DNA of 10,587 nt from an uncultured Eubacteriales bacterium (GTDB lineage Bacteria > Bacillota > Clostridia > Lachnospirales > Lachnospiraceae). Positions 1 to 7,383 of the stretch are shown here, one piece after another. The notes beneath the pieces are model-generated. The model saw only the letters and a program-made list of their open reading frames with translations, did no database searches and was not told the origin of the DNA. Made by a program: the position numbers and the translations under genes. Each line of letters starts with the position of its first letter. Within the stretch, counting starts at the first letter, position 1. The stretch lies in assembly GCA_900313765.1 (NCBI GenBank), contig OMSN01000039.1, positions 1 through 10,587 of the forward strand. Reading direction: 5' to 3'.

Positions 1-822
1 ATTTCTGCCCGGACGGATCGGGAGAGAATGGCAGGTGACCCGGTTCCCCAGAAATTCTGTGTATTCTTCCTCCAGTCCCAGGCGGTCGTATTCCTTATCC
101 TTGTCCCATTCCTCCAGTTTGATGACCAGATCGATGTTGGTCGTGTCCATGACAGCTTCCACACCAAACAGGGTCTTCACATTGATGATGCCGATACCGC
201 GAAGCTCGATGAAATGCCTTGTGATATCCGGGGCGGTTCCCACAAGTGTCGTGTCTGACACTTTCCGGATCTCCACCACATCATCCGTGATCAGTCTGTG
301 CCCGCGCTTGATCAGTTCCAGTGCGGCTTCGCTCTTTCCGATGCCGCTCTCACCCATGATCAGAACGCCTTCGCCGTATACATCCACAAGCACACCGTGG
401 ATCGTGATGCACGGTGCCAGTTCGACGTTCAGCCACCGCAGGGTCTCTGCCATAAAGGCACTGGTCTCCCGGTCGGTGGTAAAGATCGGTACGTCATACC
501 TGACCGCCAGCTCCAGCATGTCATCATCCGGGATGGTCTGGGTCGTATAGACGATCGCAGGGATCTTTGCTCCCAGAAGCTGTTCGTACACCACACGTTT
601 TCTCTCTCTGGTCAATGTCTCCAGATAGGTATACTCCACATATCCGATGACCTGCAGGCGGTCTGCGTCAAAATAATCAAAATAACCCGTAAGCTGCAGT
701 GCCGGCCGGTTGATCTCATTGGTCGTCAGCTTCTTGCCCTTCAGCTTCACCTGCGGTGTCCGGTATGTGAGTTTCATTTGCTCAGCGAGTTTTTCAATCG
801 GTACACTGGATTGAGTATTCAT
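1..822 (-). CDS. hprK: HPr kinase/phosphorylase, 3' end cut by window edge
   Basis: This is the bifunctional cytoplasmic enzyme that phosphorylates Ser46 of HPr and reverses that reaction. It controls carbon catabolite repression and sugar uptake in low-GC Gram-positives. The 274 visible codons stay open to the left edge, so about 35 C-terminal residues are missing compared with the usual ~310. The N-terminal domain spans about residues 1-135. The kinase domain begins with the catalytic-type His141 (CITIHGVLVDVYGEG). It continues with Walker A GESGIGKS at 157-164, the Asp pair ITDD at 178-181, and the family signature ELRGIGIINV near 206-215. The start ATG (822-820) has an AGGAGG Shine-Dalgarno at 833-828 with a 5-base spacer. 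The gene follows uvrC by 54 bases on the same strand with no terminator between them, so co-transcription is likely. The uvrC-hprK pairing is common in Clostridia. Identification is very secure; only the C-terminus is unseen. Confidence 0.97.
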   Translation of the reverse strand, partial: MNTQSSVPIEKLAEQMKLTYRTPQVKLKGKKLTTNEINRPALQLTGYFDYFDADRLQVIGYVEYTYLETLTRERKRVVYEQLLGAKIPAIVYTTQTIPDDDMLELAVRYDVPIFTTDRETSAFMAETLRWLNVELAPCITIHGVLVDVYGEGVLIMGESGIGKSEAALELIKRGHRLITDDVVEIRKVSDTTLVGTAPDITRHFIELRGIGIINVKTLFGVEAVMDTTNIDLVIKLEEWDKDKEYDRLGLEEEYTEFLGNRVTCHSLPIRPGRN

Positions 823-827
823 ACAGG

Positions 828-833
828 CCTCCT
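828..833 (-). promoter_or_regulatory. Strong Shine-Dalgarno of hprK
   Basis: AGGAGG on the minus strand lies 5 bases before the hprK ATG. It fixes the start at 822 and indicates efficient independent translation after uvrC. It sits inside a short palindromic stretch (CAGGAGGCCTG), which could form a small hairpin around the site. Confidence 0.85.
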
Positions 834-876
834 GTCAACAGTCCCGTGAACAACGTTTGAGTTAAAGAATATCGTA

Positions 877-2841
877 TCACGTACTTGTGTCTTTGTCGAG
901 AATGGCAGGATGAAAATACTCATATACTTTTTGCGCACTGACAGCATTCATTGACGGTGCGTGTGCCAGCTGCTCAGGCTCTGCGTCCCGGATCGCCTCC
1001 AGGGAGCCGAAGGCCCGAAGCAGTGCTTTGCGCCTTGCGGGACCGATCCCTTCGATCTCATCCAGAAGGGAATGGGTCTGTGCCTTGCTCCGGCGGGAAC
1101 GATGATACTCAATGGCAAAACGGTGCGCCTCATCCTGCACGCGAGTGATCAGTTTGAACCCTTCCGAGCGACGGTCGATCGGCAGCTCCTGATCCCGGAA
1201 ATAAAGCCCACGGGTTCTGTGGTAATCGTCCTTCACCATTCCGCACACGGGGATCGCGACCCCCAGTCTGGCGCATACTTCCTCTGCAATATGGACCTGG
1301 CCCTTTCCGCCGTCCATCATGATCAGATCCGGAAGGATACTGAAGGAGCCCAGCGCCTCGTCCATATGCCGCTCCCTGAGATCTTCTGCCTCTTCGATCC
1401 CGTGGGTAAGACGTCTCGTCAGCACCTCCTGCAAAGAGGCATAGTCGTTGGGGCCTTCTACGGTTTTGATCCGGAACTTGCGGTAATCCGTCGGTTTCGG
1501 CTTCCCTTTCTCGAAGACGATCATGGAACCTACCGATTCCACTCCGGACGTGTTGGAGATATCGTACGCCTCCAGGCGGGTGACATGTCCGATTCCCAGA
1601 ACAGAGGCGATCTCCTGCATCGCGCCGATGGTCCTGCCTTCTTCCAGGCGGATCCTCTCCCTGTCCTGCTCCAGAGCGATCCGTGCGTTCTCGTGTGCCA
1701 TCTGTACCAGGCGGCTGCGCATTCCTCTCTGCGGTACCTTCAGGTACACACGGCTTCCGCGCCGGCTGCTCAGCCATTCCTCAATCAGTTTCTGGTCTTC
1801 GATCCTGCATTCCAGCATCAGTTCTTTCGGAAGGAACGGAGCCTGCGCATAGAACTGGCGCACGAACACGGACAGGATGCGGCCTTTCACCTGACGGACC
1901 ACTTCGCTCTCCTCACTCTCCTGCTGCTCCTTCGCGGCCTCTTCCTGCAGAAGGGCAGCGTCTTCCTCTCCGACCGTCAGGAAACTGTGGTCTCTCCCGA
2001 TCAGTTTTCCGTCTCTGACATAGAATACCTGGACGACTGCATCGGTCCCATCCAGCGCAAGGGCAAGGATGTCCCGATCCTCGCCGTCTTCATTTTCCAT
2101 CTTCTGCTTCTGAACGATGCTCAGTACATTCTGCTTCAGGTCCCTGAACTGAGCTGCTGCCTCATAATCCATCGCCTCGCTGGCGGCAAGCATCTTCCCG
2201 TCCAGCACTTTCACTACTTCTCTGTAGTTCCCGTTCAGAAAGTCCACTGCCTTGTCAATGTTCAGGCGGTATTCCTGCGGGGTAACACCACCCTGGCACG
2301 GGGCACTGCACTGCCCGATCTGATAATTCAGGCACGGCCGCCCGACGCCGATATCTCTCGGCAGGTTCCGGGTGCAGTCTCTGACCTTATAGAGTTTGCG
2401 GAGCAGTTCGATGGTTTCCTTCACTGCAAATGAACTTTTAAACGGACCATAATAACGGGATCCGTCCTTCTTCATTTTCCTGGTGAACAGGACTCTGGGG
2501 TACTCCTCCTGCAGCGTCACCTTGATATAGGGATAGGTCTTGTCGTCCTTGAGGAGAGTGTTGTATTTGGGGCGGTTCTCCTTGATCAGGTTGTTCTCAA
2601 GGACCAGCGCCTCCAGCTCGGAATCGGTCACAATGTATTCGAAATAAGCGATCCGGCTGACCATGTGCTCGATCTTGGGACCCCTCCCCAGTTTTCTGAC
2701 AAAATACTGGTGTACACGCCGTTTCAGGTTGACCGCTTTGCCGACATACAGGATGGCATCCGACTTGTCGTGCATGATGTACACGCCCGGCTTATCCGGC
2801 AGTTTTTTCAGTTCTTCCTGCAGATTGAAATCCGGTGCCAT
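877..2841 (-). CDS. uvrC: Excinuclease ABC subunit C
   Basis: UvrC makes the two incisions flanking a DNA lesion in nucleotide excision repair, acting with UvrA and UvrB in the cytoplasm. The 654 residues show the full family architecture. An N-terminal GIY-YIG nuclease (GVY at 19-21, YVG at 32-34, Arg41/Arg42) makes the 3' cut. Four cysteines (C156, C170, C178, C182) match the known iron-sulfur site. A UVR motif that contacts UvrB lies near 205-240 (YEAAAQFRDLK). The C-terminal RNase H-like nuclease for the 5' cut has candidate acidic residues D427 (YDISN), D466 and D510 (MMDGGKGQ), plus H573. It ends in a helix-hairpin-helix pair at about 592-645 (EIEGIGPARRKALL). It is about 40 residues longer than the E. 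coli protein, part of which is a Glu-rich stretch at about 291-313. The start ATG has GGGAGG about 4 bases upstream. A candidate promoter precedes it, and hprK follows after 54 bases. Confidence 0.98.
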   Translation of the reverse strand: MAPDFNLQEELKKLPDKPGVYIMHDKSDAILYVGKAVNLKRRVHQYFVRKLGRGPKIEHMVSRIAYFEYIVTDSELEALVLENNLIKENRPKYNTLLKDDKTYPYIKVTLQEEYPRVLFTRKMKKDGSRYYGPFKSSFAVKETIELLRKLYKVRDCTRNLPRDIGVGRPCLNYQIGQCSAPCQGGVTPQEYRLNIDKAVDFLNGNYREVVKVLDGKMLAASEAMDYEAAAQFRDLKQNVLSIVQKQKMENEDGEDRDILALALDGTDAVVQVFYVRDGKLIGRDHSFLTVGEEDAALLQEEAAKEQQESEESEVVRQVKGRILSVFVRQFYAQAPFLPKELMLECRIEDQKLIEEWLSSRRGSRVYLKVPQRGMRSRLVQMAHENARIALEQDRERIRLEEGRTIGAMQEIASVLGIGHVTRLEAYDISNTSGVESVGSMIVFEKGKPKPTDYRKFRIKTVEGPNDYASLQEVLTRRLTHGIEEAEDLRERHMDEALGSFSILPDLIMMDGGKGQVHIAEEVCARLGVAIPVCGMVKDDYHRTRGLYFRDQELPIDRRSEGFKLITRVQDEAHRFAIEYHRSRRSKAQTHSLLDEIEGIGPARRKALLRAFGSLEAIRDAEPEQLAHAPSMNAVSAQKVYEYFHPAILDKDTST

Positions 2842-2862
2842 AGGACCTCCCCGACTTTATGA

Positions 2863-2891
2863 GCCATACAGACCCTGGAGTTTTGTGTCAA
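2863..2891 (-). promoter_or_regulatory. Candidate sigma-A promoter of uvrC-hprK
   Basis: On the minus strand a perfect -35 TTGACA (2891-2886) is followed after 17 bases by TATGGC (2868-2863), a weak -10. Transcription would start about 15 bases before the uvrC ATG. The -35 box lies only eight bases after the PAP2 terminator stem, so the terminator tail and this promoter share sequence. The -35 is convincing, but the poor -10 leaves the call moderate. Confidence 0.5.
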
Positions 2892-2899
2892 TACAAACA

Positions 2900-2927
2900 A
2901 TGCACAGAGATCAGGATCTCTGTGCAT
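2900..2927 (-). terminator. Rho-independent terminator after the PAP2 gene
   Basis: A perfect inverted repeat has 12-base arms (TGCACAGAGATC at 2901-2912 and its complement at 2915-2926). A further A-T pair outside makes 13, and the centre is two bases, giving a practical loop of four. On the minus strand it is followed by TTGTTTGTATT, an interrupted T-rich tail. It lies 24 bases downstream of the PAP2 stop codon. The perfect stem could also act, less well, on the opposite strand, but the tail there (ATCGTAAATG) is not T-rich. A dyad binding site for a regulator is the alternative reading. Confidence 0.8.
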
Positions 2928-2951
2928 CGTAAATGATATCGTTATTCGTTG

Positions 2952-3662
2952 TCAATCGGTTACCTGGCCGGAACGTCTTCCGTATGCGCGCTCCTCTGCC
3001 AGTGCCTGCTCTGCAGGGGTCTCGAAGATCCTGTCTCCGATCATCTGGAGCATGACGCTCATAACCAGTCCCAGGGACACGTCGATGACGGAATGCTGTT
3101 TCAGGAACATGGTGGACAATATGATCAGGACGCCGAGAATGTCACTGGCAAGTGTCACCAGCTTCTTCTCCCTGAGCTGTCTGTTGCCATGAACCGCGAA
3201 GCACAGAGCCATCGTATTGAATACGTGGATGCTGGGCAGAACGTTGGTCGGCGTATCGATCTTATAGAGAAGCGCCACCAGCATGCCGCAGATATTGCTT
3301 GTATCCACATAATCCGGACGAAGGTCGAGCCTGTTCGGGTACAGCAGGGATACGACCAGGAAGATCGTCATTCCCATCATCAGAACTGCCGAGACCTTGT
3401 AGGTCTCCTGCACGGTTCCCTTGAACACGATCCAGGTCACAACGGCAACGTTGAAGCCGAACCACAGGAAATACGGGATGATGAAATATTCGCAGAACGG
3501 AATCTGCTCATCCAGCCATGTGTGAATAATATGGTAATGCACATGACCCGCGCTTTCCAGCAGATGGAAACCGATCATATAGACCGCGACATATGTCAGG
3601 ATCCAGAATGAATGGCGGTGTGTCCGTATGATATTTAAAACTTTGTTATCCTTTCCAATCAT
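2952..3662 (-). CDS. PAP2/Aur1-like integral membrane phosphatase family protein
   Basis: This polytopic membrane protein of 236 residues belongs to the type 2 phosphatidic acid phosphatase superfamily. Members dephosphorylate or transfer headgroups of lipid phosphates at the membrane; the substrate here is unknown. Hydrophobic segments lie near residues 19-36, 57-80, 90-108, 124-133, 147-157, 168-186 and 192-208. Superfamily motifs are recognisable. Motif 1 is reduced to RLDLRP (111-116), without the usual lysine. Motif 2 is PSIH (143-146). Motif 3 is S183 followed by H190 and D194 (STMFLKQHSVID), with Thr in place of the usual Arg after Ser. This pattern fits the Aur1/PAP2_3-type branch better than classical PgpB. 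The charged C-terminus (213-236) is probably cytoplasmic. It has its own promoter and terminator, so it appears monocistronic between ftsH and uvrC. The Shine-Dalgarno before the ATG is poor and distant (AAGG), so the exact start is less certain than the identity. Confidence 0.88.
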   Translation of the reverse strand: MIGKDNKVLNIIRTHRHSFWILTYVAVYMIGFHLLESAGHVHYHIIHTWLDEQIPFCEYFIIPYFLWFGFNVAVVTWIVFKGTVQETYKVSAVLMMGMTIFLVVSLLYPNRLDLRPDYVDTSNICGMLVALLYKIDTPTNVLPSIHVFNTMALCFAVHGNRQLREKKLVTLASDILGVLIILSTMFLKQHSVIDVSLGLVMSVMLQMIGDRIFETPAEQALAEERAYGRRSGQVTD

Positions 3663-3744
3663 TTTCTGTTCTAAACCTTCAACAATCGCCCTGCAGCTTC
3701 TGAAAGACTGCGCACCTTCTTCACATTTTATTCCAACGGTTCAG

Positions 3745-3773
3745 AGGTTACTCCAGAGATCAGTTTCTGTCAA
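3745..3773 (-). promoter_or_regulatory. Candidate sigma-A promoter of the PAP2 gene
   Basis: In the 156-base gap between ftsH and the PAP2 gene, the minus strand carries a perfect -35 TTGACA (3773-3768), a 17-base spacer and TAACCT (3750-3745) as -10. This predicts an mRNA leader of roughly 75 bases. No convincing T-tailed terminator was seen after ftsH, so read-through from ftsH is possible as well. Confidence 0.6.
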
Positions 3774-3818
3774 GGCTTCCGGTGAAGATTCAGCGAAATG
3801 GCGAACAAGGCGCCGTTT

Positions 3819-5864
3819 TTATTCTGATTCCTCAGCAGGATTCTCGTCTGTCTGAGCGCTTGTCTGCACAGATTCTTTCTCTGATGGTTCCTCTGCCCGG
3901 ACAGGTTCTTCCTTCGGCAGATCCTCTGTCTGTACCGGGTTCTCTTCTGTCGGGTTCTCCTTGATCCTGGCTTCTTTTTCTTTCTTTACCTCTGACGGAT
4001 CGATCCCTTCCACTTCATAGAACAGATCCATGAATTCCTTGCCGGTGATCGTTTCCTTCTCGATCAGGAACTCTGCGATCCGGTTCATGGCCTGCCTGTG
4101 TTCAGACAGAAGCTTCTTCGCCTGATCGTAGGAATCCTTCAGGATACGGATCACTTCATGGTCTACTTCCGCCGCGGTTGCGTCGGAGCAGTTCATCACG
4201 ATCCTGCCGTCATCCAGGTACTGGCTTGCCGGCGACTCAAGCTGGGCAAGTCCGAACTTCTCGCTCATACCATACTGGGTGACCATCGCTCTTGCAACCC
4301 GTGTCGCCTTCTCGATGTCGTTTGCAGCACCGGTCGTCACGGTATTGAAAACGATCTCCTCCGCTGCGCGTCCTGCGACGAATTCCACCAGCATCGCACG
4401 GATCTCCGCTTCCGTATTGAGGAACTTCTCTTCCTCCGGAACGTTCATCACGTATCCCAGAGCCCCCATCGTTCTCGGAACGATGGTGATCTTCTGTACC
4501 GGCTCGGAGTGCTTCTGCAGTGCGGATACCAGCGCGTGGCCGACTTCGTGGTAGGAAACGATCCTGCGCTCTTCTCTGGAAAGAATGCGGTTCTTCTTCT
4601 CCTTGCCGACCAGTACCAGTTCGACTGCTTCCAGCAGATCCTTCTGACTGACTGCCGCACGGTTGTTCTTGACCGCGAGGATCGCTGCCTCGTTGATCAT
4701 GTTCGCAAGATCCGAACCCACCGCTCCGGAGGTTGACAATGCGATCTCCTTGAGATCAACGGTGTCATCCAGATGCACATTCTTGGCATGGACCTTCAGG
4801 ACATCGATACGTCCCTGAAGATCCGGTTTCTCAACCGTGACTCTGCGGTCGAATCTGCCCGGACGCAGCAGCGCCGGATCCAGGACCTCCGGACGGTTCG
4901 TCGCCGCCAGGATCAGCAGACCCTTGGAAGTGTCGAATCCATCCATCTCGGAGAGCAGCTGGTTGAGCGTCTGCTCACGCTCGTCATTTCCGCCGTAGCC
5001 GCCGGAGTTTCTGCTCTTTCCGATCGCATCGATCTCATCGATGAAGATGATACACGGAGCGTTTTTCTTGGCTTCGTCAAACAGATCCCTGACACGGCTC
5101 GCGCCGACGCCGACGAACATTTCCACAAAGTCCGAACCGGTCAGTGAGAAGAACGGAACATGTGCCTCTCCGGCCACTGCCTTTGCAAGGAGGGTCTTGC
5201 CGGTTCCGGGAGGACCTACCAGCAGGCAGCCCTTGGGAAGTTTCGCACCGATGTCTGCGTATTTCTCCGGATGCTCCAGGAATTCGACCGTCTCCTGAAG
5301 AGATTCCTTTGCTTCGTCCTGTCCTGCAACATCCTTGAAGGTCACGCCGGTCTCGGACTGCATGTACATCTTTGCGCGGCTCTTGCCGACGCCCATCATG
5401 CCTCCCGAGCCGGACATCCTGCGGAGCACGACGCCCATCAGGATCCAGATCAGGATCAGGGGCGCAAAACTCAGCACGACATTCAGGATCAGGCTGGTTG
5501 TATTATCCGGAATCTTTTCCTTGAACTCTACATTGGCGCTGTCGAGACGTTCTACCAGAGCCGGATCGTTGATCCGTCCGGTATAATACTTCATCTCGAT
5601 CCCCTGATTCGCCAGCCCCTGGTTCTTTGTCACGATCGTGAGCTTGTCCTGATCGACCGTCACGGAATCGACCAGATTCTGATCCAGCAGATCCAGGAAC
5701 TGATCATAGGTGATCTCCATGGACGTAGAGTCATTCATCGCCCGGTTGACAATGCTCATGAGAACCAGCGTCACCAGTGTCACGACCAGAAAGATCAGTA
5801 TGGTCGAGTGATTGCGGTTCTGATTGGGATTGCCGTTTCCGTCGTTGCGGTTGTTATCGTTCAT
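3819..5864 (-). CDS. ftsH: ATP-dependent zinc metalloprotease FtsH
   Basis: FtsH is the membrane-anchored AAA+ protease that unfolds and degrades damaged membrane proteins and some regulators. The 681 residues show a short Asn-rich cytoplasmic start, a first membrane span (21-39), an extracytoplasmic domain (about 45-120) and a second span (124-147). The AAA+ module has Walker A GPPGTGKT (217-224), pore loop MFVGVG (249-254), Walker B IIFIDEID (272-279), and the second region of homology with arginine fingers R337 and R340. The M41 protease domain has zinc motif HEVGH (439-443), with Val where most family members have Ala, and the likely third ligand D516 ([11 protein letters not shown]). The last ~50 residues are an acidic Glu/Pro/Thr-rich tail with degenerate ENPxEE and PVQTE-like repeats, longer than in many homologues and probably disordered. 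The Shine-Dalgarno is weak (AGG nine bases before the ATG). It lies 45 bases after the cytidylate-kinase-like gene and is probably co-transcribed with it. Confidence 0.97.
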   Translation of the reverse strand: MNDNNRNDGNGNPNQNRNHSTILIFLVVTLVTLVLMSIVNRAMNDSTSMEITYDQFLDLLDQNLVDSVTVDQDKLTIVTKNQGLANQGIEMKYYTGRINDPALVERLDSANVEFKEKIPDNTTSLILNVVLSFAPLILIWILMGVVLRRMSGSGGMMGVGKSRAKMYMQSETGVTFKDVAGQDEAKESLQETVEFLEHPEKYADIGAKLPKGCLLVGPPGTGKTLLAKAVAGEAHVPFFSLTGSDFVEMFVGVGASRVRDLFDEAKKNAPCIIFIDEIDAIGKSRNSGGYGGNDEREQTLNQLLSEMDGFDTSKGLLILAATNRPEVLDPALLRPGRFDRRVTVEKPDLQGRIDVLKVHAKNVHLDDTVDLKEIALSTSGAVGSDLANMINEAAILAVKNNRAAVSQKDLLEAVELVLVGKEKKNRILSREERRIVSYHEVGHALVSALQKHSEPVQKITIVPRTMGALGYVMNVPEEEKFLNTEAEIRAMLVEFVAGRAAEEIVFNTVTTGAANDIEKATRVARAMVTQYGMSEKFGLAQLESPASQYLDDGRIVMNCSDATAAEVDHEVIRILKDSYDQAKKLLSEHRQAMNRIAEFLIEKETITGKEFMDLFYEVEGIDPSEVKKEKEARIKENPTEENPVQTEDLPKEEPVRAEEPSEKESVQTSAQTDENPAEESE

Positions 5865-5909
5865 AATCTGTTGCCTATTCTTTCTATTTGACTGTATCCG
5901 TCAGGTCAG

Positions 5910-6521
5910 TTATCTGTTTCTCAGTTCCAGATACCTGCGGATCAGTGTTACACATCCATCGATACCAAGTGCGCTGGTATCAACCGTCAGGTTATAGGAG
6001 GCAGCCTGTCCCCATTTCTTCTCCGTCTGGAAATTGTAGAAGGATGCTCTCTTCTTATCCGCTTTGGCGATCATGTCCAGTGCCTTGTCCTTGCTGATAT
6101 GTTCATACTCCATGATTCTCTGCGCGCGGAAGTCATCCTTCGCATGGATAAACACGCTGGTCAGGCGCGGATTGTCGCGGAGTATATAGTCAGCTGCCCT
6201 TCCGACGATCACGCAGCCGCCCTTCTGGCCGAGCTTCATGATCGTGTCGTACTGTGCCTGATAGATCTGCTGATGCAGCGTGTTGCCGACATAGTTCATG
6301 GACGGATAGATATCCATGACGATGGAGTAGAGCAGACTGCCTGTCGGCTTCTCATCATAATCTTCCAGTACCTGTTCACAGATGTTGCTCTCCTGTGCAA
6401 CCATTTTCAGAAGTTCCTTGTCATACAGCGTCAGGCCCAGCTCTGCCGCAAGTCTCCTTCCGACTTCATGTCCTCCGCTTCCAAACTGTCTTCCAATTGT
6501 AATGATATCTCTTCCTGCCAT
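5910..6521 (-). CDS. Cytidylate kinase-like family protein
   Basis: This P-loop NMP-kinase-fold protein of 203 residues matches the cytidylate-kinase-like (Cytidylate_kin2) family common in Clostridia, which is distinct from the true Cmk. The P-loop is GRQFGSGG at 10-17. A YDKELL segment (33-38) follows in the usual NMP-binding area. A GGCVIVGRAADYIL strand-helix lies at 101-114. The basic lid DKKRASFYNF is at 155-164, followed by KKW at 168-170. The C-terminus has the family's YNLTVDTSALG strand. Family members are predicted nucleoside monophosphate kinases, but their substrate and role are generally unproven. The ATG at 6521 is preferred over an in-frame GTG at 6530. GGAGGTG at 6534-6528 sits six bases before the ATG, whereas the GTG overlaps that site. 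It is first in a probable two-gene operon with ftsH behind a good promoter. Confidence 0.9.
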   Translation of the reverse strand: MAGRDIITIGRQFGSGGHEVGRRLAAELGLTLYDKELLKMVAQESNICEQVLEDYDEKPTGSLLYSIVMDIYPSMNYVGNTLHQQIYQAQYDTIMKLGQKGGCVIVGRAADYILRDNPRLTSVFIHAKDDFRAQRIMEYEHISKDKALDMIAKADKKRASFYNFQTEKKWGQAASYNLTVDTSALGIDGCVTLIRRYLELRNR

Positions 6522-6527
6522 TCTCGC

Positions 6528-6534
6528 CACCTCC
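6528..6534 (-). promoter_or_regulatory. Shine-Dalgarno deciding the start of the kinase-like gene
   Basis: GGAGGTG on the minus strand is six bases before the ATG at 6521. The GTG at 6530-6528 that would add three residues falls within this site, so the shorter protein is favoured. Confidence 0.8.
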
Positions 6535-6571
6535 GGATCTCAGAGTCGATTGACACGTTTCTCTACTTTCT

Positions 6572-6600
6572 ATTTTACCAATTTGATGAATCTGTGTCTA
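6572..6600 (-). promoter_or_regulatory. Sigma-A promoter of the kinase-like gene and ftsH
   Basis: On the minus strand, -35 TAGACA (6600-6595) and -10 TAAAAT (6577-6572) are separated by 17 bases. Each hexamer matches the consensus at five of six positions. Transcription would begin near 6565, giving a leader of about 44 bases. The promoter lies in the 125-base gap after the J-domain gene, which is AT-rich around it. No clear T-tailed terminator was seen upstream in that gap. Confidence 0.75.
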
Positions 6601-6646
6601 TGTCTGTCATCCTTCCGGAGTGCCTTCAGGATTGTTTTGCCGCTCT

Positions 6647-7360
6647 CTACATACAGCAGCAGGCGCCGGGTCCGCACACTCCGCAGACCAGGTTGGCCAG
6701 ACAGAGCTTCGTGCAGATGTCCGAATCCGTCTCCATAGGCGCTCCATACTGGTCACCCATTCCCCGGTACCAGCTTCCCCCGCCTTCCAGCTGGCTGAGG
6801 TACTGGCGGTAGGTGATATTGTCCGGATCCATCTCAACCGCTGTCTGCGCCAGCTGACGCGCCAGCACATTGTTGCCGGAGCCTGCATTTGCCACCGCGC
6901 TGTAATAGTACCAGCGTGCATCACGCTCCTTGATGTTTCCGAGGACGTTCAGCGCTTCCGCGAAATGGCGGCTGTTAATATAGTTCGCTGCAGCCTGAAG
7001 ATGGATATCGGTCTCGCTGCTGCCCTGCTGCCGGTTCTGTCCGGAGAAGGAGCCGAAACCGAAGGGACCGAAACCTCCATAGAAGCCGGAGCCGAAACCG
7101 CCGGAACTGTATCCGCCGGAACTGTACCCGCCGGAGCCATAACTGCTTCCGGGGCCGTAGCCTCCATAGCCGGTCTTCCCGTTCTGGATGGCTTCATAGG
7201 CCTGCTGGACTTCCTTGAATCTTTCTTCCGCCTGCTCTTTATTCGGATTGTCGATGTTCGCGTCCGGATGGTATCTCCGGCTCAGTGTCCTGTAAGCCTT
7301 CTTGATCTCATCATCGGTCGCTTCTCTGGTAACCCCCAGGACATCATACGGATCTCTCAT
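6647..7360 (-). CDS. J-domain protein with helical repeats and cysteine-rich tail
   Basis: This 237-residue co-chaperone-like protein has an N-terminal J domain (about 3-60) with the HPD tripeptide at 31-33, which in J proteins stimulates the Hsp70 (DnaK) ATPase. A low-complexity Gly/Tyr/Ser/Phe linker follows (about 61-106). Next is a helical stretch resembling TPR repeats (about 117-191, with AEALNVLG and [10 protein letters not shown]). A short tail holds seven cysteines in 21 residues (C216, C220, C226, C229, C234, C235, C236, ending CCCM). It lacks the DnaJ zinc-finger and C-terminal substrate domains, so it is a class C J protein and not DnaJ itself. No signal peptide is present. GGGG and AAGG lie 7 and 3 bases before the ATG. 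It is third in a tight group after the zinc-ribbon and DUF5685 genes, 23 bases after the latter. The client is unknown; the tail suggests metal binding or membrane contact (inference). Confidence 0.9.
   Translation of the reverse strand: MRDPYDVLGVTREATDDEIKKAYRTLSRRYHPDANIDNPNKEQAEERFKEVQQAYEAIQNGKTGYGGYGPGSSYGSGGYSSGGYSSGGFGSGFYGGFGPFGFGSFSGQNRQQGSSETDIHLQAAANYINSRHFAEALNVLGNIKERDARWYYYSAVANAGSGNNVLARQLAQTAVEMDPDNITYRQYLSQLEGGGSWYRGMGDQYGAPMETDSDICTKLCLANLVCGVCGPGACCCM
7098..7142. repeat. 15-base tandem repeat inside the J-domain gene linker
   Basis: Two near-identical 15-base units (CCGCCGGAACTGTAT at 7098-7112 and the same ending in C at 7113-7127) are followed by a diverged third (7128-7142). 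In the minus-strand protein they encode the repeating Tyr-Ser-Ser-Gly-Gly units of the linker. The unit is a multiple of three, so copy-number change would alter linker length without breaking the frame. Confidence 0.75.
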
Positions 7361-7383
7361 CTGCCTTCCCCTGTACTGTTTCC

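Noticed and set aside
298..849. A 183-codon plus-strand open frame opposite hprK
   Set aside because: The minus-strand frame encodes unmistakable HPr kinase with Walker A and signature motifs. The plus-strand translation looks random.
961..2433. A 490-codon open frame on the plus strand, opposite uvrC
   Set aside because: It is the antisense shadow of a clearly real uvrC. It has no recognisable domain or ribosome site, and the GC-rich codon pattern of uvrC explains the lack of stops.
3663..3818. Possible terminator after ftsH (GGCGCCTTGTTCGCC)
   Set aside because: The stem has only four pairs and no T-rich tail. The only supportable signal in this gap is the PAP2 promoter.
5160..5891. A 243-codon plus-strand frame over ftsH, and a similar 237-codon one at 6099-6812
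   Set aside because: Both overlap conserved minus-strand genes over their length, show no family motifs and lack good ribosome sites.
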